From assembly GCA_038373885.1 (NCBI GenBank), contig JAWZYV010012407.1, positions 124,001 to 188,000 on the forward strand: DNA of 64,000 nucleotides, in the 5' to 3' direction. Numbering within the stretch: the first letter of the stretch is position 1; every line of letters starts with the position of its first letter. The notes beneath the pieces were generated by a model. The model saw nothing but the letters and a program-made list of their open reading frames with translations. It was not told the origin of the DNA and searched no databases. Below, one piece after another: positions 35,735 to 47,939 of this stretch. The translations under genes and the position numbers were made by a program. This DNA comes from Cheiracanthium punctorium (lineage: Eukaryota; Arthropoda; Arachnida; Araneae; Cheiracanthiidae).

Positions 35735-35965
35735 ATATAAATAAAACTTTGTGTTATAACACACATAACAAGGTACTTATCAATCGCTACGATTGTTTCG
35801 ACCGAAAAAATCTTCGTCCTTCTTCAGTCTCACAGAACTTTCTGTGAGACTGAGCTGGCAACTGAAAAGGTCAACGATTTTTTCGGCCGGAACGATCGTA
35901 ATCGTACTGATAGATAAGTACCTTGTTATGTATGTCATTATACAAAGTTTTATTCATATCATGTT
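35735..35965. repeat. ~230-bp fold-back repeat upstream of exon 5
   Basis: The left arm (ATAAATAAAACTTTGTG, ATAACAAGGTACTTATC) pairs with the right arm ending ATACAAAGTTTTATTCATAT; the tip is a 14-bp perfect stem TCAGTCTCACAGAA/TTCTGTGAGACTGA. The flanks CATTCGAATTTAG (35719 area) and CATTTGAATTTAG (about 35980) may be a 13-bp duplication with one mismatch. It ends about 90 bp before the exon 5 acceptor. Confidence 0.8.
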
Positions 35966-36056
35966 TGGGCACCAGTTTTTTGTCATTTGAATTTAGCTTT
36001 GCATGAGGATTAAATGTTCCATCATCTATAACCGTACTTTTCTCTCTTTTTTTCAG

Positions 36057-36139
36057 TTAGAGAGTCTGGTCTAATCTTATTGCAGAGCATTCCTAACCAC
36101 ATTGATGTTGAAGGACTGACGGAGAGATTACGCCGTGAG
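36057..36139 (+). CDS. ZnT1-like exon 5
   Basis: It encodes residues 245-272 (VRESGLILLQSIPNHIDVEG, then LTERLRRE). The acceptor is TTTTTTCAG and the donor GAG|GTATGT; it enters in phase 1 and leaves in phase 0. It corresponds to the KESALILLQ..P..ID segment that starts the ZnT C-terminal domain. At 83 bp it is the smallest exon, sitting about 60-90 bp downstream of a long fold-back repeat and just upstream of an 11.5-kb intron. Confidence 0.92.
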
Positions 36140-36295
36140 GTATGTTATAACAGCATAGTCCGTTTTTTCCAATGACAACTCCGTTTCAAAAGGAATATTT
36201 GTTACTCAGATTTTTGAACTGATTGTAAACTTGAAACTATTGTAATTTTTAATAAGCTTTTATTACTTTCACCTGTGTGTGTGTTTGTATGCATG

Positions 36296-36657
36296 TAGCG
36301 TTGCCAGGCGTCCGGATAAAGCCGGACATAGTTAGGCTTTTTGATTGCATGTCCGGCCAAACTCAACGGTGTCCGGCTTTTATTAGGCTTTTTACTGGTG
36401 ACTTTGGCTAATTAGTAATAAAATACTTGAACTGATTTGGCATTCAATGTTATTTATATTTCATTAGAATTTTACAAGATTCATGGTAATAATCAAAAAA
36501 GCTTGAATTTACATACAATTTTTTTTTTTTTTTTGTCGTACCTATTAATACTGAGACAAAATCCTCAATATTGTAGGCTATCCGGCCTTTTTACCCAAAT
36601 GTCCGGCCAAACTGACTGGTCTGACCGGCTATTTGGTTTGGCGACCTGGCAACCCTA
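36296..36657. mobile_element. hAT-type MITE with GTCCGGC repeats
   Basis: Ends TAGCGTTGCCAGG and CCTGGCAACCCTA. The flanking 8-mers TATGCATG and TATGCATC match at 7 of 8. Subterminal TGTCCGGCCAAACT motifs appear on both sides. 362 bp, just inside intron 5. Confidence 0.82.
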
Positions 36658-36729
36658 TATGCATCAATGGATGTAATGGAATCTTGTAATTTAACTTTCA
36701 CCCACTTCTAGAGACCGAATTAACTTGAA

Positions 36730-37000
36730 ATTTTCCAAACACATATAAAGAATCAATGAAAATACAAATGACTGGAGCGCACAAAAGAATTCCAGTAAAT
36801 TATAGCATTAGGCAATCATTCTGTAAAGCAACATTCATTTGTTTCACACAAAGCAAAATGATATGATTTTGTAAAGGATTACAAAATAAGGCCCTCCATC
36901 GAAAATAGCAATCATAGTTTTTATACAGGTGCATTCAAAACAATTCCAATAAATTACGGTCTATGGTAGTTAAAAGACATTAATTTGTTACAAACACAGT
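36730..37000. repeat. ACAGGAGCACTCAAAA-family repeat, two units
   Basis: GACTGGAGCGCACAAAAGAA near 36770 and TACAGGTGCATTCAAAACAA near 36925 mark two units about 150 bp apart, each followed by ATTCCAATAAATTA. It lies directly upstream of the outermost intron 5 hAT. Confidence 0.65.
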
Positions 37001-39088
37001 ACAGTAATATAGACTAGAGATGGGGAAAAGCGTTATTTTCAAAGAACAGTTGTTCACTGTTCCCGTTCTTTTTTAAAGAACAGTTCTTTTTCCTGTTCTT
37101 TTGAGAACAGGTTCTTTGATTTATCGTAGCTTTATTATGACTATTTTATTCAATTTAAAAATGAAAATATACGTCCTTTTTAACATGTATTATCCTTTAA
37201 TACAATTGCAAAATGAATAACTTTGCAACCAACATACTGGCTTTCTTTAATCAAGTATATTAACAGTAATTTTTGGTAAAAATATTTTAATTATATTAAC
37301 GTTCTATAATATAGTGTTAAATATTTCTAAAATCAAAATTTTTTCTGTGCTTTTTATTAACTTTTGTTATCCTTACTCATAGCATGTATGTAAAAAGAAA
37401 TGGAAAAAATTCAATTCTAGAGATAATTATTTAGGCCAGGCCTAATTTTCGATTACTTACCTGAGTGATACAATATTGCTAACATGAGTAAACAATATTT
37501 GAGTCTGACAGCTCCTAAAATGGCATAATATTCATAACTGTTTATTTTGATTAGACTATATTGCACAAAGCTTTGGAAGCAGCGGAATAAATAACTTTAA
37601 AATCCGTCCAAACAAGATTTTTTTTTTCTTTCCATGAGGAAAAACTATCCAAACGTAAGCATAACTAAGAGTTGTACCAGTAACAGTGCAAAGGTATGAT
37701 CTGTTTCAACTAGAGATGGCCAATGATTCGATGAGTCGAATCAGTGATTCGAATCTTAGTACTGAGTGGCTCAGTCTTTACACTCACTCTCTACTGATTC
37801 GAATCTCAAGCCCTCAAGGGAAATACATTCCAAGTGCGAAGGGAAGAAAAACTTATTTTCCCTTTGCCGTTCCCAGGGATTTTCCCTTACTCTTTCAACT
37901 CTTTTCGACTCTTTACGACTCCTTTCGGCTCCTTTCGACTCTTTACGACTCTGAGTCGATAGATGATTTGAAACAGTAAATGAGTGGGTGTGGGTGAGTT
38001 GGTCACTGAGTTGGTGCAGCAACGAATCTTTATTGATTCAGTGAGCGAAACACTGTATCGAATTGATTCAGTGTTTCGCTCTGTTTCGGTGATTGTATAC
38101 TATCGTTGAGATTCGTTAGTTTTTCGAATCTTCTATCGACTCAGAGTCGAAAGGAGCCGAAAAGAGTTGAAAGGATGTTTCATTTAATTGGAGGGGTTTT
38201 TTCGAATCTTCTATCGACTCAGAGTCGAAAGGAGTCGAAAAGAGTTGAAAGGATGTTTCATTTAATTGAAGTTTTTTTTTCGAATCTTTGGTGTTTCATT
38301 TCTTGGTTGGTGGTCGGATTTTAAAGTTTTATCTGTCTGTGGATGTGGAGTGGGTCGAAGATCGTTTGCTTTTGGCGGGTGGCATAGGCGTTACTTCCTA
38401 AGGGCAAGAGGGGTCAATCTCCCCCCCGAAAAAAAAATTAAGAAAATCCCTCCTTCCAACTTGTCTGACTGATTTAATATTTGTTTAAAATTTAATGAAA
38501 CATCCCTTTTCTACTTTTAACTTTAATATATGTCCCCCTGCCCCCACCCTCAAAAAAAAAAAAAAAAAAACGGAACGTTAAGTTTACATGGTGGCGGATT
38601 TTCATGTGAAGGGAAATAGAATGAAATAAAGTTAGGATTGTGCTTGTCACTTTTAATGAAGGATACAGGGGCGGTATTAAGCGCTCTCACAAAAGGACTT
38701 TGTAGTAAGCAAAATAACATTTCGCTTTATTGCAGCAGATTTCGTTTTTTTTTTACCTTGTTTTTCGTTTAAGGGGAATGATTTTATTTTCTTTCGTAAT
38801 TCAGAGAAATACAAAATAGGGCCTAAAGCAGTGGCGTAGTTAGTGTTATTGACAGTGGCGTAGCCAGGATTTTATTTCGGGGTGGGCTGGGTATCAAATT
38901 TAAAGATAAAGTTCAATTGTAAGCTAAGTAAAGGGTCCCATTTTTTTTTGGGGGGGGGGTAGCAGCCCCTCAGTAGGACTGGGCCAAAAATCGACATATC
39001 GGTTTTATTTCAACATCAAATATCCGATATTCCCATTTTCATTTCAGTGAAATCTCGAATTCGATAAAGGGCAAAAATACAGGCCGGC

Positions 39089-39259
39089 CAGGGCATAGCC
39101 AGAATTTTTTTATGGGGGGGGGGTTATGACTACTGCAACTCATATATATGTATACGTGTGTATGATAATGTAGTGAAGAATATACATTTTGTATGGCAAA
39201 AAATTCCTCATGGGGGGTTATGACTCCCCTAACCCCCCCCCCCCTTGGCTACGCCTCTG
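39089..39259. mobile_element. hAT MITE, CAGTGGCGTAGCCA family, nested
   Basis: Ends CAGGGCATAGCCAGAA and TTGGCTACGCCTCTG, with perfect 8-bp duplication AGGCCGGC at 39081-39088 and 39260-39267. Body nearly identical to 23594-23762. Sits in the hAT at 37711. Confidence 0.92.
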
Positions 39260-39365
39260 AGGCCGGCGATAAGAAAATCCTGAGATCAATACCAGCTTGT
39301 GATGCTTTTGCTACTGCTTTCTCTCGGAAAGCTTCTTCTTCTCTCATCGCAGAAAAAAACAGCTC

Positions 39366-42300
39366 CATGGTTTATTAGTCTAATTACCATAATTAATTAA
39401 CGTATATCTCGGAACCTATCCACCGGAGCGCGTTTTTATTGATTCTCGACCCCCCCTAGACTCAACACCCCACCGATACTTAAAATTTCGAATGCTTTGA
39501 CACCAAACTTAACCTTTTAATCTTACAGGCCCAGGGGGTCATACGAAGCTCCCCTATATTTTCAATTTGGGCATTTCAAACACTAGCCTCCTCCGGCGGC
39601 AACTCCAAAGTCTGGAAACCATCCCAGAGCCAATTTCTACATGTTTGCAGTCCTTTTAAGCCTCAATCATGGTTAATTAGTCTAATTACCATAATTAATT
39701 AACGTATATCTCGGAAACTATCCATCGGAGCGCGTTTTTATTGATTCTCGACCCCCCCTCTGGGCAGAGGCGCCGACTTTACAAAATTTCTGTGGGTGCC
39801 CTAAAAGTCCGTTTGGGGGGGGGGGGTTAATAAAATGTTGAAAGTCGCACAAGGTTTGTAATTTTTGATAAAGGATCGCTAAGTTTGGTGCCAAAACGCG
39901 ACGATTTATTTTAAAGGGGGGGTATAGTTGGAATGTACTTGGCTAAGATTGTAAAATAGTTTTAGTAGGTGATTTTAAGATAGATTTCGATTCCGAAGAT
40001 GGGTTTTTATGGAACAAGGAAGAAAAATACGACACACTCATGAAAAACGATACACTTTTCAACTTTATGGAATCTTTTCCAACTACCCTTCAATCTTTTC
40101 CTATTATTATTTGCTTCCTTGCTCGTAACTACTCAATCATTTGACTTTTCGTGCACATTTTTACCAGTGGGAAATGGGTAATACAAATAATCATTTTAGC
40201 TCCACATAAAATATCTAATATCTGAGGGTATAGATCGAAGAAACGATATCTGTCTCACGGTTTTGGTACACAAATTAAAATAAACTAACTGCACCAAGGA
40301 TTCGAAAAAATTCAGGATGATTCTTTACAAGCTGCACTACACACTGCAATAAATTCGAAAACTTTCATGAAACTTTCAGAAAAAAATCTTAAGCGTGGAA
40401 CTGCACAGCAAAATATTTCTAAGAGTCGCCATTCAGCAAAAAATTTTCGTTTATTCGGGTGTCTAGTACAGCTTGTGAACCTACATCCTAAAAATTGTGA
40501 AGTGCTTGAGATAATTAGTTTTCTTTTTTGTATTTATATATCAAAATTGCGTGTTTTTTTCCCAGCGCTGAAGGTGACATTCAAAGTTTAAGTGAATAGT
40601 GTGAATTTTGGCATCCGATTATCTGTACTACGGTGAAGCAACGCTGGGCATAGAATGAAAGTCTCCACCGTTGTGTCTTAGTAACGATAACAGCAAACCA
40701 GTTAAAATCAAGATTCTTTTTAAAGTAATGAAGTATTTCTGATGAAATGTCCTTCTTTTAGAAAAATCTGCTTGTGTTGGAATCGCCTTAAATTTGTTTG
40801 TCTTACGCAAATTCTCTGTCAAAATTCGAGAATTCCTGGGCGCACACCCCCTTTGCCCTTGTAATAAATCAGACCCGAAAGAGGTGTATTACACTATTTC
40901 ACTTTTTTTTTTTTTACTTTTAGCGATAGAATTTTGATTGGTTTTAACTAATCATTATAAATTTCAAAGCAAAAGAAAAGTGTATTACTACGTTTATTGG
41001 GGGAAAAAAAACATGCAACAATAATATCACAATCAGTCAAATTTCTTGTCATGTAAATGGAAATTTTGTATACAAAGTGATTCAGTTTTCGAACGTAACA
41101 ATTCACGATCAATGTTATTCTTGTTTAATCTATCTCATCCCTGTCTGAAATCCTCAAGAGTTTTCAAAAAAATGTTATTCATAGTATTGTTTCTCAGCTC
41201 ATTCATTTCCTGTATTTTTTTTCTTTCTTTCTTTTTTTTTTTTTTTACATTTTTGTACCCCTATAAACAGCTGCAGCTAAGCCTTGACTATTTTCTTTTC
41301 TTTTTTTTCCCAACAAATTAAAAAAATTACAAACATTATACCTTTAAAATAAAACTAGATAATTTCCTCAGAATGAATTAATGCAACGTTTTCTATGTTG
41401 AAATGCGTGTAGGACCACATAAAAAAGATTGGTAACTATTTAAATGCAAACAGAAAAATAAAGCAGAACAAAAAAAGTTGTTTATCTTAGAGTTAATAAT
41501 TATTCAAAAAATATTTTGAATTGTTGACCATATAACCTCCAGGCGTGATTTTGAGCATCCTCCTGAAGTAGAGCTATTTTACCCTCTACCATTATGTGGT
41601 CAAATTTGTAAAATTACGAGAGAGATACATTTCAGTAATGTGTGTTCATGCGCCCATGATTTCAGTATAATTTTACAAAAACAGCATTGGGCTAGATCAA
41701 AGAAAATAGTACCTAATTCCGCTTTGCTAAACAAGAACAAAAATTCAACAAAATATTCGCAGAAAATGAAACGGAAGGCATCTCGAAATGTTAGTGTGGA
41801 CCACAGTCTGTTCCATCCTTTTCAATAAATAACTGAGCACTAAAATCATTCAAAAATAAGAAAAGGAAATTGAGACTTTAGAAGAAAGTGACACAAACCT
41901 TTATACCTTAGAAGCCTCGCCTCAGTCTCATTCAATTAACACCAAAGCGCCGACACTTTTTGATTAATGGGCATCTTTTTCTGTTCCAAAGACATACAAA
42001 GTGTTGTATATTAGGTGCTTGTAAACAGACAGACCTTGATGTTCTCTATTTACAATAAAAACAATTAAACCTACTCACTTCGGAATCCTGAAGTAATATT
42101 ATTAGAACTATCTCAAAACATTTCCATAATGGGAATGAGTCTTTCACCTAACTCATCTGTTATCTTTCCCGCGTGAACTTCTGATTGTAGCCAGCGGCTT
42201 TGTCTCAAATTCTCCGTTTTCCGGTACTCTTGGGCTACCACAGTCTCATTGTATTCATACATTTTCCCATGGAGGACGAGGATTCTGGGATGAGGTCTGT

Positions 42301-44500
42301 TTGTGTGGGTCAGAAAGAAAGGGGGGCATTCAGGACTTCGGCTGCAGTGAGCAAAGGCATTGCCTGTGGGGCTGTAGGGAGTCGCACATCGCAATGTGAA
42401 AAAGCTTTGAATTTTAGAAAGACATTGTTTCCATGGGCGCCAGACAGGAAGGCAAGTGGCAGTGGGGGATTGAGATTTGAGCCCGCCTAGTATGGTAAAC
42501 ATTTTTACAGCATACTGAACTTCTAAGTATTATTTTCGTGCTAAAATGTCTGAAAGTTAAGATGACCCCCCATACACCTCTAAATTAGTACTCATATGAG
42601 AAACTATTATAATTATTATTATTATTTTAAGTAGACAAAAATATTACATGTTTGGATTAATTTTTTTTTCATGCACTTTTTAAAATTTTAGAGTATGTGC
42701 TAAGTTACTACTTATTGGAATTTTATTATAATTATTCCAGTTCCGAGGCACATAAGGGTGTATGCCGAAGAAACAAAATCTGCATAACGGTCTTAGTACA
42801 CAAATTAAAGTAGACTATCGCACCAAGGATTCGAAAAAATTTAGGATGATTCTTTATAAGCTGCACTACATACCGAAATAAAGAATAACACTTCTTTAAA
42901 ATTTTCGATTTTTAAGAATTTTCCCTAAAAGTTTCGTAAATGATACAGGTTTATTGTTTATTTCAGTGTATAGTGCAGTTTCTAAAACATACATCCAAAA
43001 AATTTGAAATATTTGACATAATTAATTTTTTTGAATTTGTGTACCAAAATTTCATGTTTTCTTTTTTTTTTCTAACTACAGCGATAAGCTGAAAGTAGCT
43101 GTCATTCAGTTGCTTTTAAACAGGGTTTAATTTCTATCCAAAAAAGTGCAAGAGCCCTGATTTTTTGTATTGCAATTTACAAAATTAATTACCTAATTTA
43201 AGGTATTATTAAGTTAATTTTTGTTACCTCTGTATTAGTTTGTGATGTAATAAAATTAATATCAACAGAAACAATTACGATGGTAATTAAAAATTTAAAT
43301 TTAGTGTAAAATTTCACCGAGAAAAAAGAAGTATTGGAGCTGAGCTCCCATGCAAATTAAGCACTTCCTTTAAATACAAATTTGCTTGAGATCTGACATA
43401 CTACATAGAAAAAACAGCCGTCCCTGACTAAAATTTTATTTTCGAATTATGCAGTTGCAAAGCACTCGTCGTCATCAGTGGCGTGACTATACCGTTAGGG
43501 CATGAAATTCATTGAGTAGGGTCCTAATGAATAGGTCGTAATATAGGTCGAGTAGGTCGTAATGAATTCATTGGGTAGGGTCCTTCCTCATTGTACAGAA
43601 TCTCAACCAACATGTTGCAGTTCACTTTTTCTAGCTTTCTATTTGGGAAAGGCCCCCCCTCCGTCCGGGGGACCGTGGCTTTTGCCTGTTCTACCGCCCT
43701 ATAGTTACGCCAGTGATTGTCTCATCGAAGTTCCTCAAGCGCATCTAAATTATAAAGGACATGGGTGCTCATATAGGGAAGTAGGTGAGAGCTCGGGTCC
43801 CTCCCTCTAGCCGTCGGTATAGTGAACATTTTTATATTAGCTAACCTTTTTTTCACTATTTCAGTACTAAAATGTTTGAAAGCGCGATTGCCGCTGACCT
43901 TACAAATGCAAGAAATAATCCCTCCCTCACCCCCCTCGTCTTAAAGTATTCATATGGACATCCATGCCGAAGCACCCACATACATTTGGCCTCATTAAAG
44001 ATTTTCTTTTAAACTTTTAAAATATTACACAACTAATAAGCAAATAAAGTATTTTAGTACTGAAATAATGCAAAAAGTTTCGTATGCTTTACAAATATTC
44101 ATATTACGTAAAGGCATAATTGGGGCGGGGAACCTTCCTTGAGTGTAAATCACTGTGTTGGGGTTATCAGACGATTGCTGGTGCTCAGCATCCAACGTAA
44201 TTTTTTTTTTTACAAGCCCAAAGCACCCACATAAACGTCTTTTCCTAGCCCTTTCTGCGAACTTCAAATTATGACTTGGCACTAAAATTTCTGTGGGTGC
44301 GGAGCACCCACAGAATTTTTTCAGTGGGTGCTTGAGCCCCGGAGCACCCACGTAGTCGGCGCCACTGCCTCTGGGACCCCCATCGATACATAAAATTTCG
44401 AATACTTTGACACCAAACTTAACCTTTTAATCTTACAGGCCCAGGGGGTCATACGAAGCTCCCCTGTATTTTCATTTCGGGCAGTTTAAACACTAGTTTT
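39366..44500. repeat. ~302-bp tandem repeat split by a hAT
   Basis: Unit 1 spans 39366-39667 (CATGGTTTATTAGTCTAATT onward). Unit 2 begins at 39668, is cut at 39774 by the hAT at 39775-44367, and resumes at about 44376-44500 with AAATTTCGAATACTTTGACA and GGGGGTCATACGAAGCTCCC, matching 39483-39590. Confidence 0.8.
39775..44367. mobile_element. third-level hAT in intron 5 nest
   Basis: Ends CAGAGGCGCCGACT and AGTCGGCGCCACTG, with perfect 8-bp duplication CCTCTGGG at 39767-39774 and 44368-44375. CTGTGGGTGC motifs lie near both ends. Inside, about 40225-40620 and 42745-43090 are diverged direct repeats (CACCAAGGATTCGAAAAAAT and GATGATTCTTTA). The minus-strand open frame at 42113-42502 resembles nothing I know. 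A CAGTGGCGTGACTATA/TATAGTTACGCCAGTG pair at 43480-43718 lacks matching flanks. Confidence 0.9.
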
Positions 44501-44979
44501 ACTGGAGCAAGGAGAGAGAGATGCTAACTGCCCGAGAACTCAGCGGAGAAGAAACCCGATGAATGGGTGAAGGGTGTTTAAATAGTACGGCTTTCGGCGC
44601 AGAGAGAGGGAAAATTTCTTTAGTTGTTTTATTGATTCAAGATTCGAATCACTGATTCGAATCATCGAAGTAGTGAGTGAGTCGAGATTCGAATCAGTAA
44701 AATGAGTCGAACCGCCCATCTCTAGTTTCAACTAATCCTTGAACGGTCTGATACAATATGCCACGTGACTGCATACCCTTTTGTTTTAGTTTTTTCTTCT
44801 TCAACACTACTGCAGTAAAAGAGCCGACGCACAAGAATGTCAGCCGCTGAAGCTGACAATCTGCAATGAAATCCTCCACCCACTCCTTTCCTAGCCTTAT
44901 TCCCAGTCCACAGTATAAATTTCATGATAAAGCGAAAATAACGCAAGACTTTGACCCTGGATAATGTGCCAGGGGGTCG

Positions 44980-45013
44980 TCGGGAAGTACGCTACCTCGG
45001 GCACATAATATCC
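44980..45013 (+). pseudogene. short gypsy reverse transcriptase fossil
   Basis: The + strand reads CGGGAAGTACGCTACCTCGG and continues through 45013, encoding REVRYLGHIIS, the block found on the minus strand at about 63015-63060 in the gypsy pol. About 34 bp is recognisable; the flanks are unrelated. Confidence 0.7.
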
Positions 45014-47644
45014 ACATTATCACAATGCACCTAAGTAACGCAAGCTTTGACCCTATAGTCGTAACTCTTGGAGGAATGGGAGGGGGGGGGGATTGTAGAA
45101 GTTTTTTTCGGACTTTCAAACAGTTTAATACAAAAATAATAATGATAACAAAAACTCAAAATACTAAAAAAGTGTTCACTATAACGAAAGCTAACGAAAG
45201 CTGGCCCCCTTCAAGGCCGTACCCAGGGGGTCTGGTCCCCCCTCCCCCCGAAATTTAAAATTTTGTTAACAAAATAATAAAGTTGAAGTCTCTGTGAAAA
45301 ATTCAGCATTTTTCTTTTGTTTGGTCCCCTCCGAAATTTTTGTCTGGATAAATTTTTTTCTGGATACGGCCCTGACCCCTTGTCCCCTATCTAAGCACTC
45401 ATGCGAGACCGTACCCAAGGGGGTGAATCAGAAAGTCTGCCCCCCCCAATTTAAAATGTTGTTAACAAAATAATAATGATGAAGTCATTTGCTGAAAAAT
45501 TCAGCCTTTTTCACCGTTCGCCCCGCCTCTTAAAAAATATATATTGTTCCAGGTCTAGCTCCAAGAGGTTATGGATCTGGCTCGGGTTTAAAAAAAAAAA
45601 AAAAAAAAAATCCTTCTTTGGCTACAACTACAAATAAAAATATATGTATCGGGCTCCAGCTTAAAAGATATGGCTTTTGTACCAACGACAAACATTTTTA
45701 GCTCTAATTCAAAATATTAAATAAGTCCATCTCAAGTTAAAAAAAAAAGAAGAAAAAGAAAAAAATCCCTGTGTTGCCTTCAGGTTAAAAATACACGGCG
45801 TGGACCTGCCCATTTCCAATGGGAGAGCACACAAAATAGTCGATACGCTCTTAGAGCTTAAAAAAGAAAAAAAAATGTACAGTTTCAGCTTTAAAAGTAC
45901 ATGCTCCAGCTTAAAAATTAAAGACATTCCGTTTAAAAAGCTGTAAGTATCAGGCTCAGTATTGCTCCGACACCGATTTAAGAAAATGAATACGACTTTG
46001 GCATATAAAAGTACATGGCTCCGAAAATCCAGCTTAAATGGCTTCAGACCTGGGCCATACCCAGACAAAAATTTCAGGATATATCCCCCACACCCAATTT
46101 TCGACTTATGTAGCAAGATTTTTAATTTTTTTTTAACTATTGCGAAAACATTTCGTTCATTTATACATCACTGCAATTCATACCCCTCACCATCCCCCCC
46201 CCCAAAAAAAAAAAATTCTGGATACGTCCCTGTATAAATACACCATATACATATAATGTAATAACGTCGAGGGAGAGACGTCCAAACCCATAGGACCCCC
46301 CCCCTTTCTAAGTACGGTCTTACTTCTGACTCCAAGTCTACAACTTAGACCCTGTATTCAGCTCAGAACGGAATTAAAGCAAAAGAACAGATCAAAAGAA
46401 CACCTTTCACCCCGTTCACCAGAGAACACTTCGTTTTCGTTTACTCCGTTCCCAAAAGAACATCAGCTCTCTCCGTTCCTCAAAAAAACACCTAGCTCTC
46501 CGTTCTTTCTCCGTTCCGCGAAAGAACGCTGAACTAGGTGTTCCAGCTCTCCAGCCGTGATCAAAGAACTGGTTCTTTTTCAGCCAATAGGAGAGGTCTC
46601 CTCGGAACAGGTTCTCTTTCAGCCAAAAGGAGATGGCTGAGAGCGTATGAAGGGAAGGCGCGTTTTATATGGAGATAGTGTTATGCTTATATTATTGTTT
46701 GACGTTGATAAAATATTTTTTTTCGGTTTATTTGTGTTTCAGACTATCATTTTCTTTATTATTAAATTTTTTACTTGGATTGAAATTAGTAGTTTGGCTG
46801 GAATAATAAAAATTGACGAATTGTTTTCCTGTGAGTGCATTTCGTATTGAACATATAAGAAAGCTCCTTATTCTTAGCCCGGGTCCACTCTAAAATTATG
46901 GTAGGTTGGGCTAAAAGTTCTATCCCCCTCCCCCCCCCCCCCAGATAATCATCATCGTTATCATCATTTCTCAAAATAGCTAAGATTCTGCAATTACTTA
47001 GAATTTGATAAAGCTAAAATTGTGAACTTCTGTCCCCACCATCAGATACGTAGCCAAGGTGTGAACAGGAGAGGGGATAGGAGGGGGGGGGGAGAGGTCT
47101 GGTCCCCCAGAATTTAAATTTTTCTTAGGAAAAAAATATTAATCACGCCTTTTAATGAGAAATTTTACCTTTAAGGCATTTTCCAAAATTTATTATTACA
47201 ACGATCTTGCCTGCCATAAAATTTTGAAGTGTCTGACCTTAATGAACTGAGAACATGTTTTTGCCGTGATCACTGAACAGGGTGTTCCCGTTCTTTCTTG
47301 AGAACAGGTTCAAAAGAACAGGATGTTCATTCTTTCCCCATTTCTAATATAGACTTTAAGATGGCGCAATCTTCACTGAAAAGGTGAAAGAAACGTTTAA
47401 AGCTCTTTTAAAGGGTCTCACAAAATTGCATCAATAATAATGCTTTTCGTTCATATTGCTTTAAAAGCTTGTTTCTAAAGATTTTTTAAACGATAATTTA
47501 TTAAATTGAATCCTCTGAGCAGCTAAGACATAAAATTTCGATCACTCATCACTAGTTTTCATTAGATCTTTGGGCAGCCAAAATGCTTTTAAATATGTAA
47601 AGTTACAACTGCATGTTATTATTTTTTTTTTCTTGCCGTTCTAG

Positions 47645-47827
47645 TTTCCCGATGTGCTGAACGTCCACGATGTACACGTCTGGCGCTTGACCACCTCAGA
47701 AATTATCGCCACTGTCCACGTCATCTTGTCCTCGCCTTTCATCTACACGCGCATCGAGAAACCTCTCACGCAATTCTTCGTCAGGGAAGGCATCAGCTCT
47801 GTGACGGTTCAGCCTGAGTTTACGAAC
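47645..47827 (+). CDS. ZnT1-like exon 6 (C-terminal domain)
   Basis: It encodes residues 273-333 in phase 0. The acceptor is CCGTTCTAG and the donor AAC|GTAAGT. VLNVHDVHVWRLTTSEIIAT and SVTVQPEF are characteristic of the CDF cytosolic ferredoxin-like domain, matching the VHELHVW..IIAT and TIQPEF blocks of ZnT1. The His residues of VHDVHVW, which can bind regulatory zinc in other CDFs, are kept although the membrane site is not. Confidence 0.94.
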
Positions 47828-47939
47828 GTAAGTTGCGATCACGAGTTGTTTTCCGATTCGATGGCAACAGCCTCTCTGCGTGTTTTCTCTCTTTTATGGA
47901 TCGCCTAAGGGAATTCACACATGTATATACACTGCTCTC

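Larger units (their letters stand above)
37711..44724. mobile_element. second-level hAT in intron 5 nest
   Basis: Ends TAGAGATGGCCAATGATTCG and GGGCGGTT-type inverse (ACCGCCCATCTCTA), with perfect duplication GTTTCAAC at 37703-37710 and 44725-44732. CGACTC/GATTCGAATC motifs crowd both ends. Left interior has an 80-bp tandem duplication (about 38125-38285, ATCTTCTATCGACTCAGAGT). Contains the MITE at 39089, a ~302-bp tandem repeat and the hAT at 39775. Confidence 0.9.
37015..47346. mobile_element. outer hAT of nested intron 5 complex
   Basis: Ends TAGAGATGGGGAAAAG (37015) and CTTTCCCCATTTCTA (to 47346), with perfect 8-bp duplication ATATAGAC at 37007-37014 and 47347-47354. AGAACAG/CTGTTCTTT motifs cluster at both ends and again at 46400-46640. 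It occupies about 90% of intron 5. Interior contains the hAT at 37711-44724, a tiny gypsy pol fragment at 44980-45013, and a duplicated CCGTACCCA..GGGGG block at 45213 and 45410. No transposase recognised. Confidence 0.9.

Noticed and set aside
42113..42502. 129-codon minus-strand frame
   Set aside because: Lies within a hAT, low-complexity Pro/Ser/Arg composition, no recognised domain, and an overlapping + frame of similar length.
43480..43718. Additional hAT MITE (CAGTGGCGTGACTATA ends)
   Set aside because: The inverted ends are visible but the flanking 8-mers (GTCGTCAT and ATTGTCTC) do not match.
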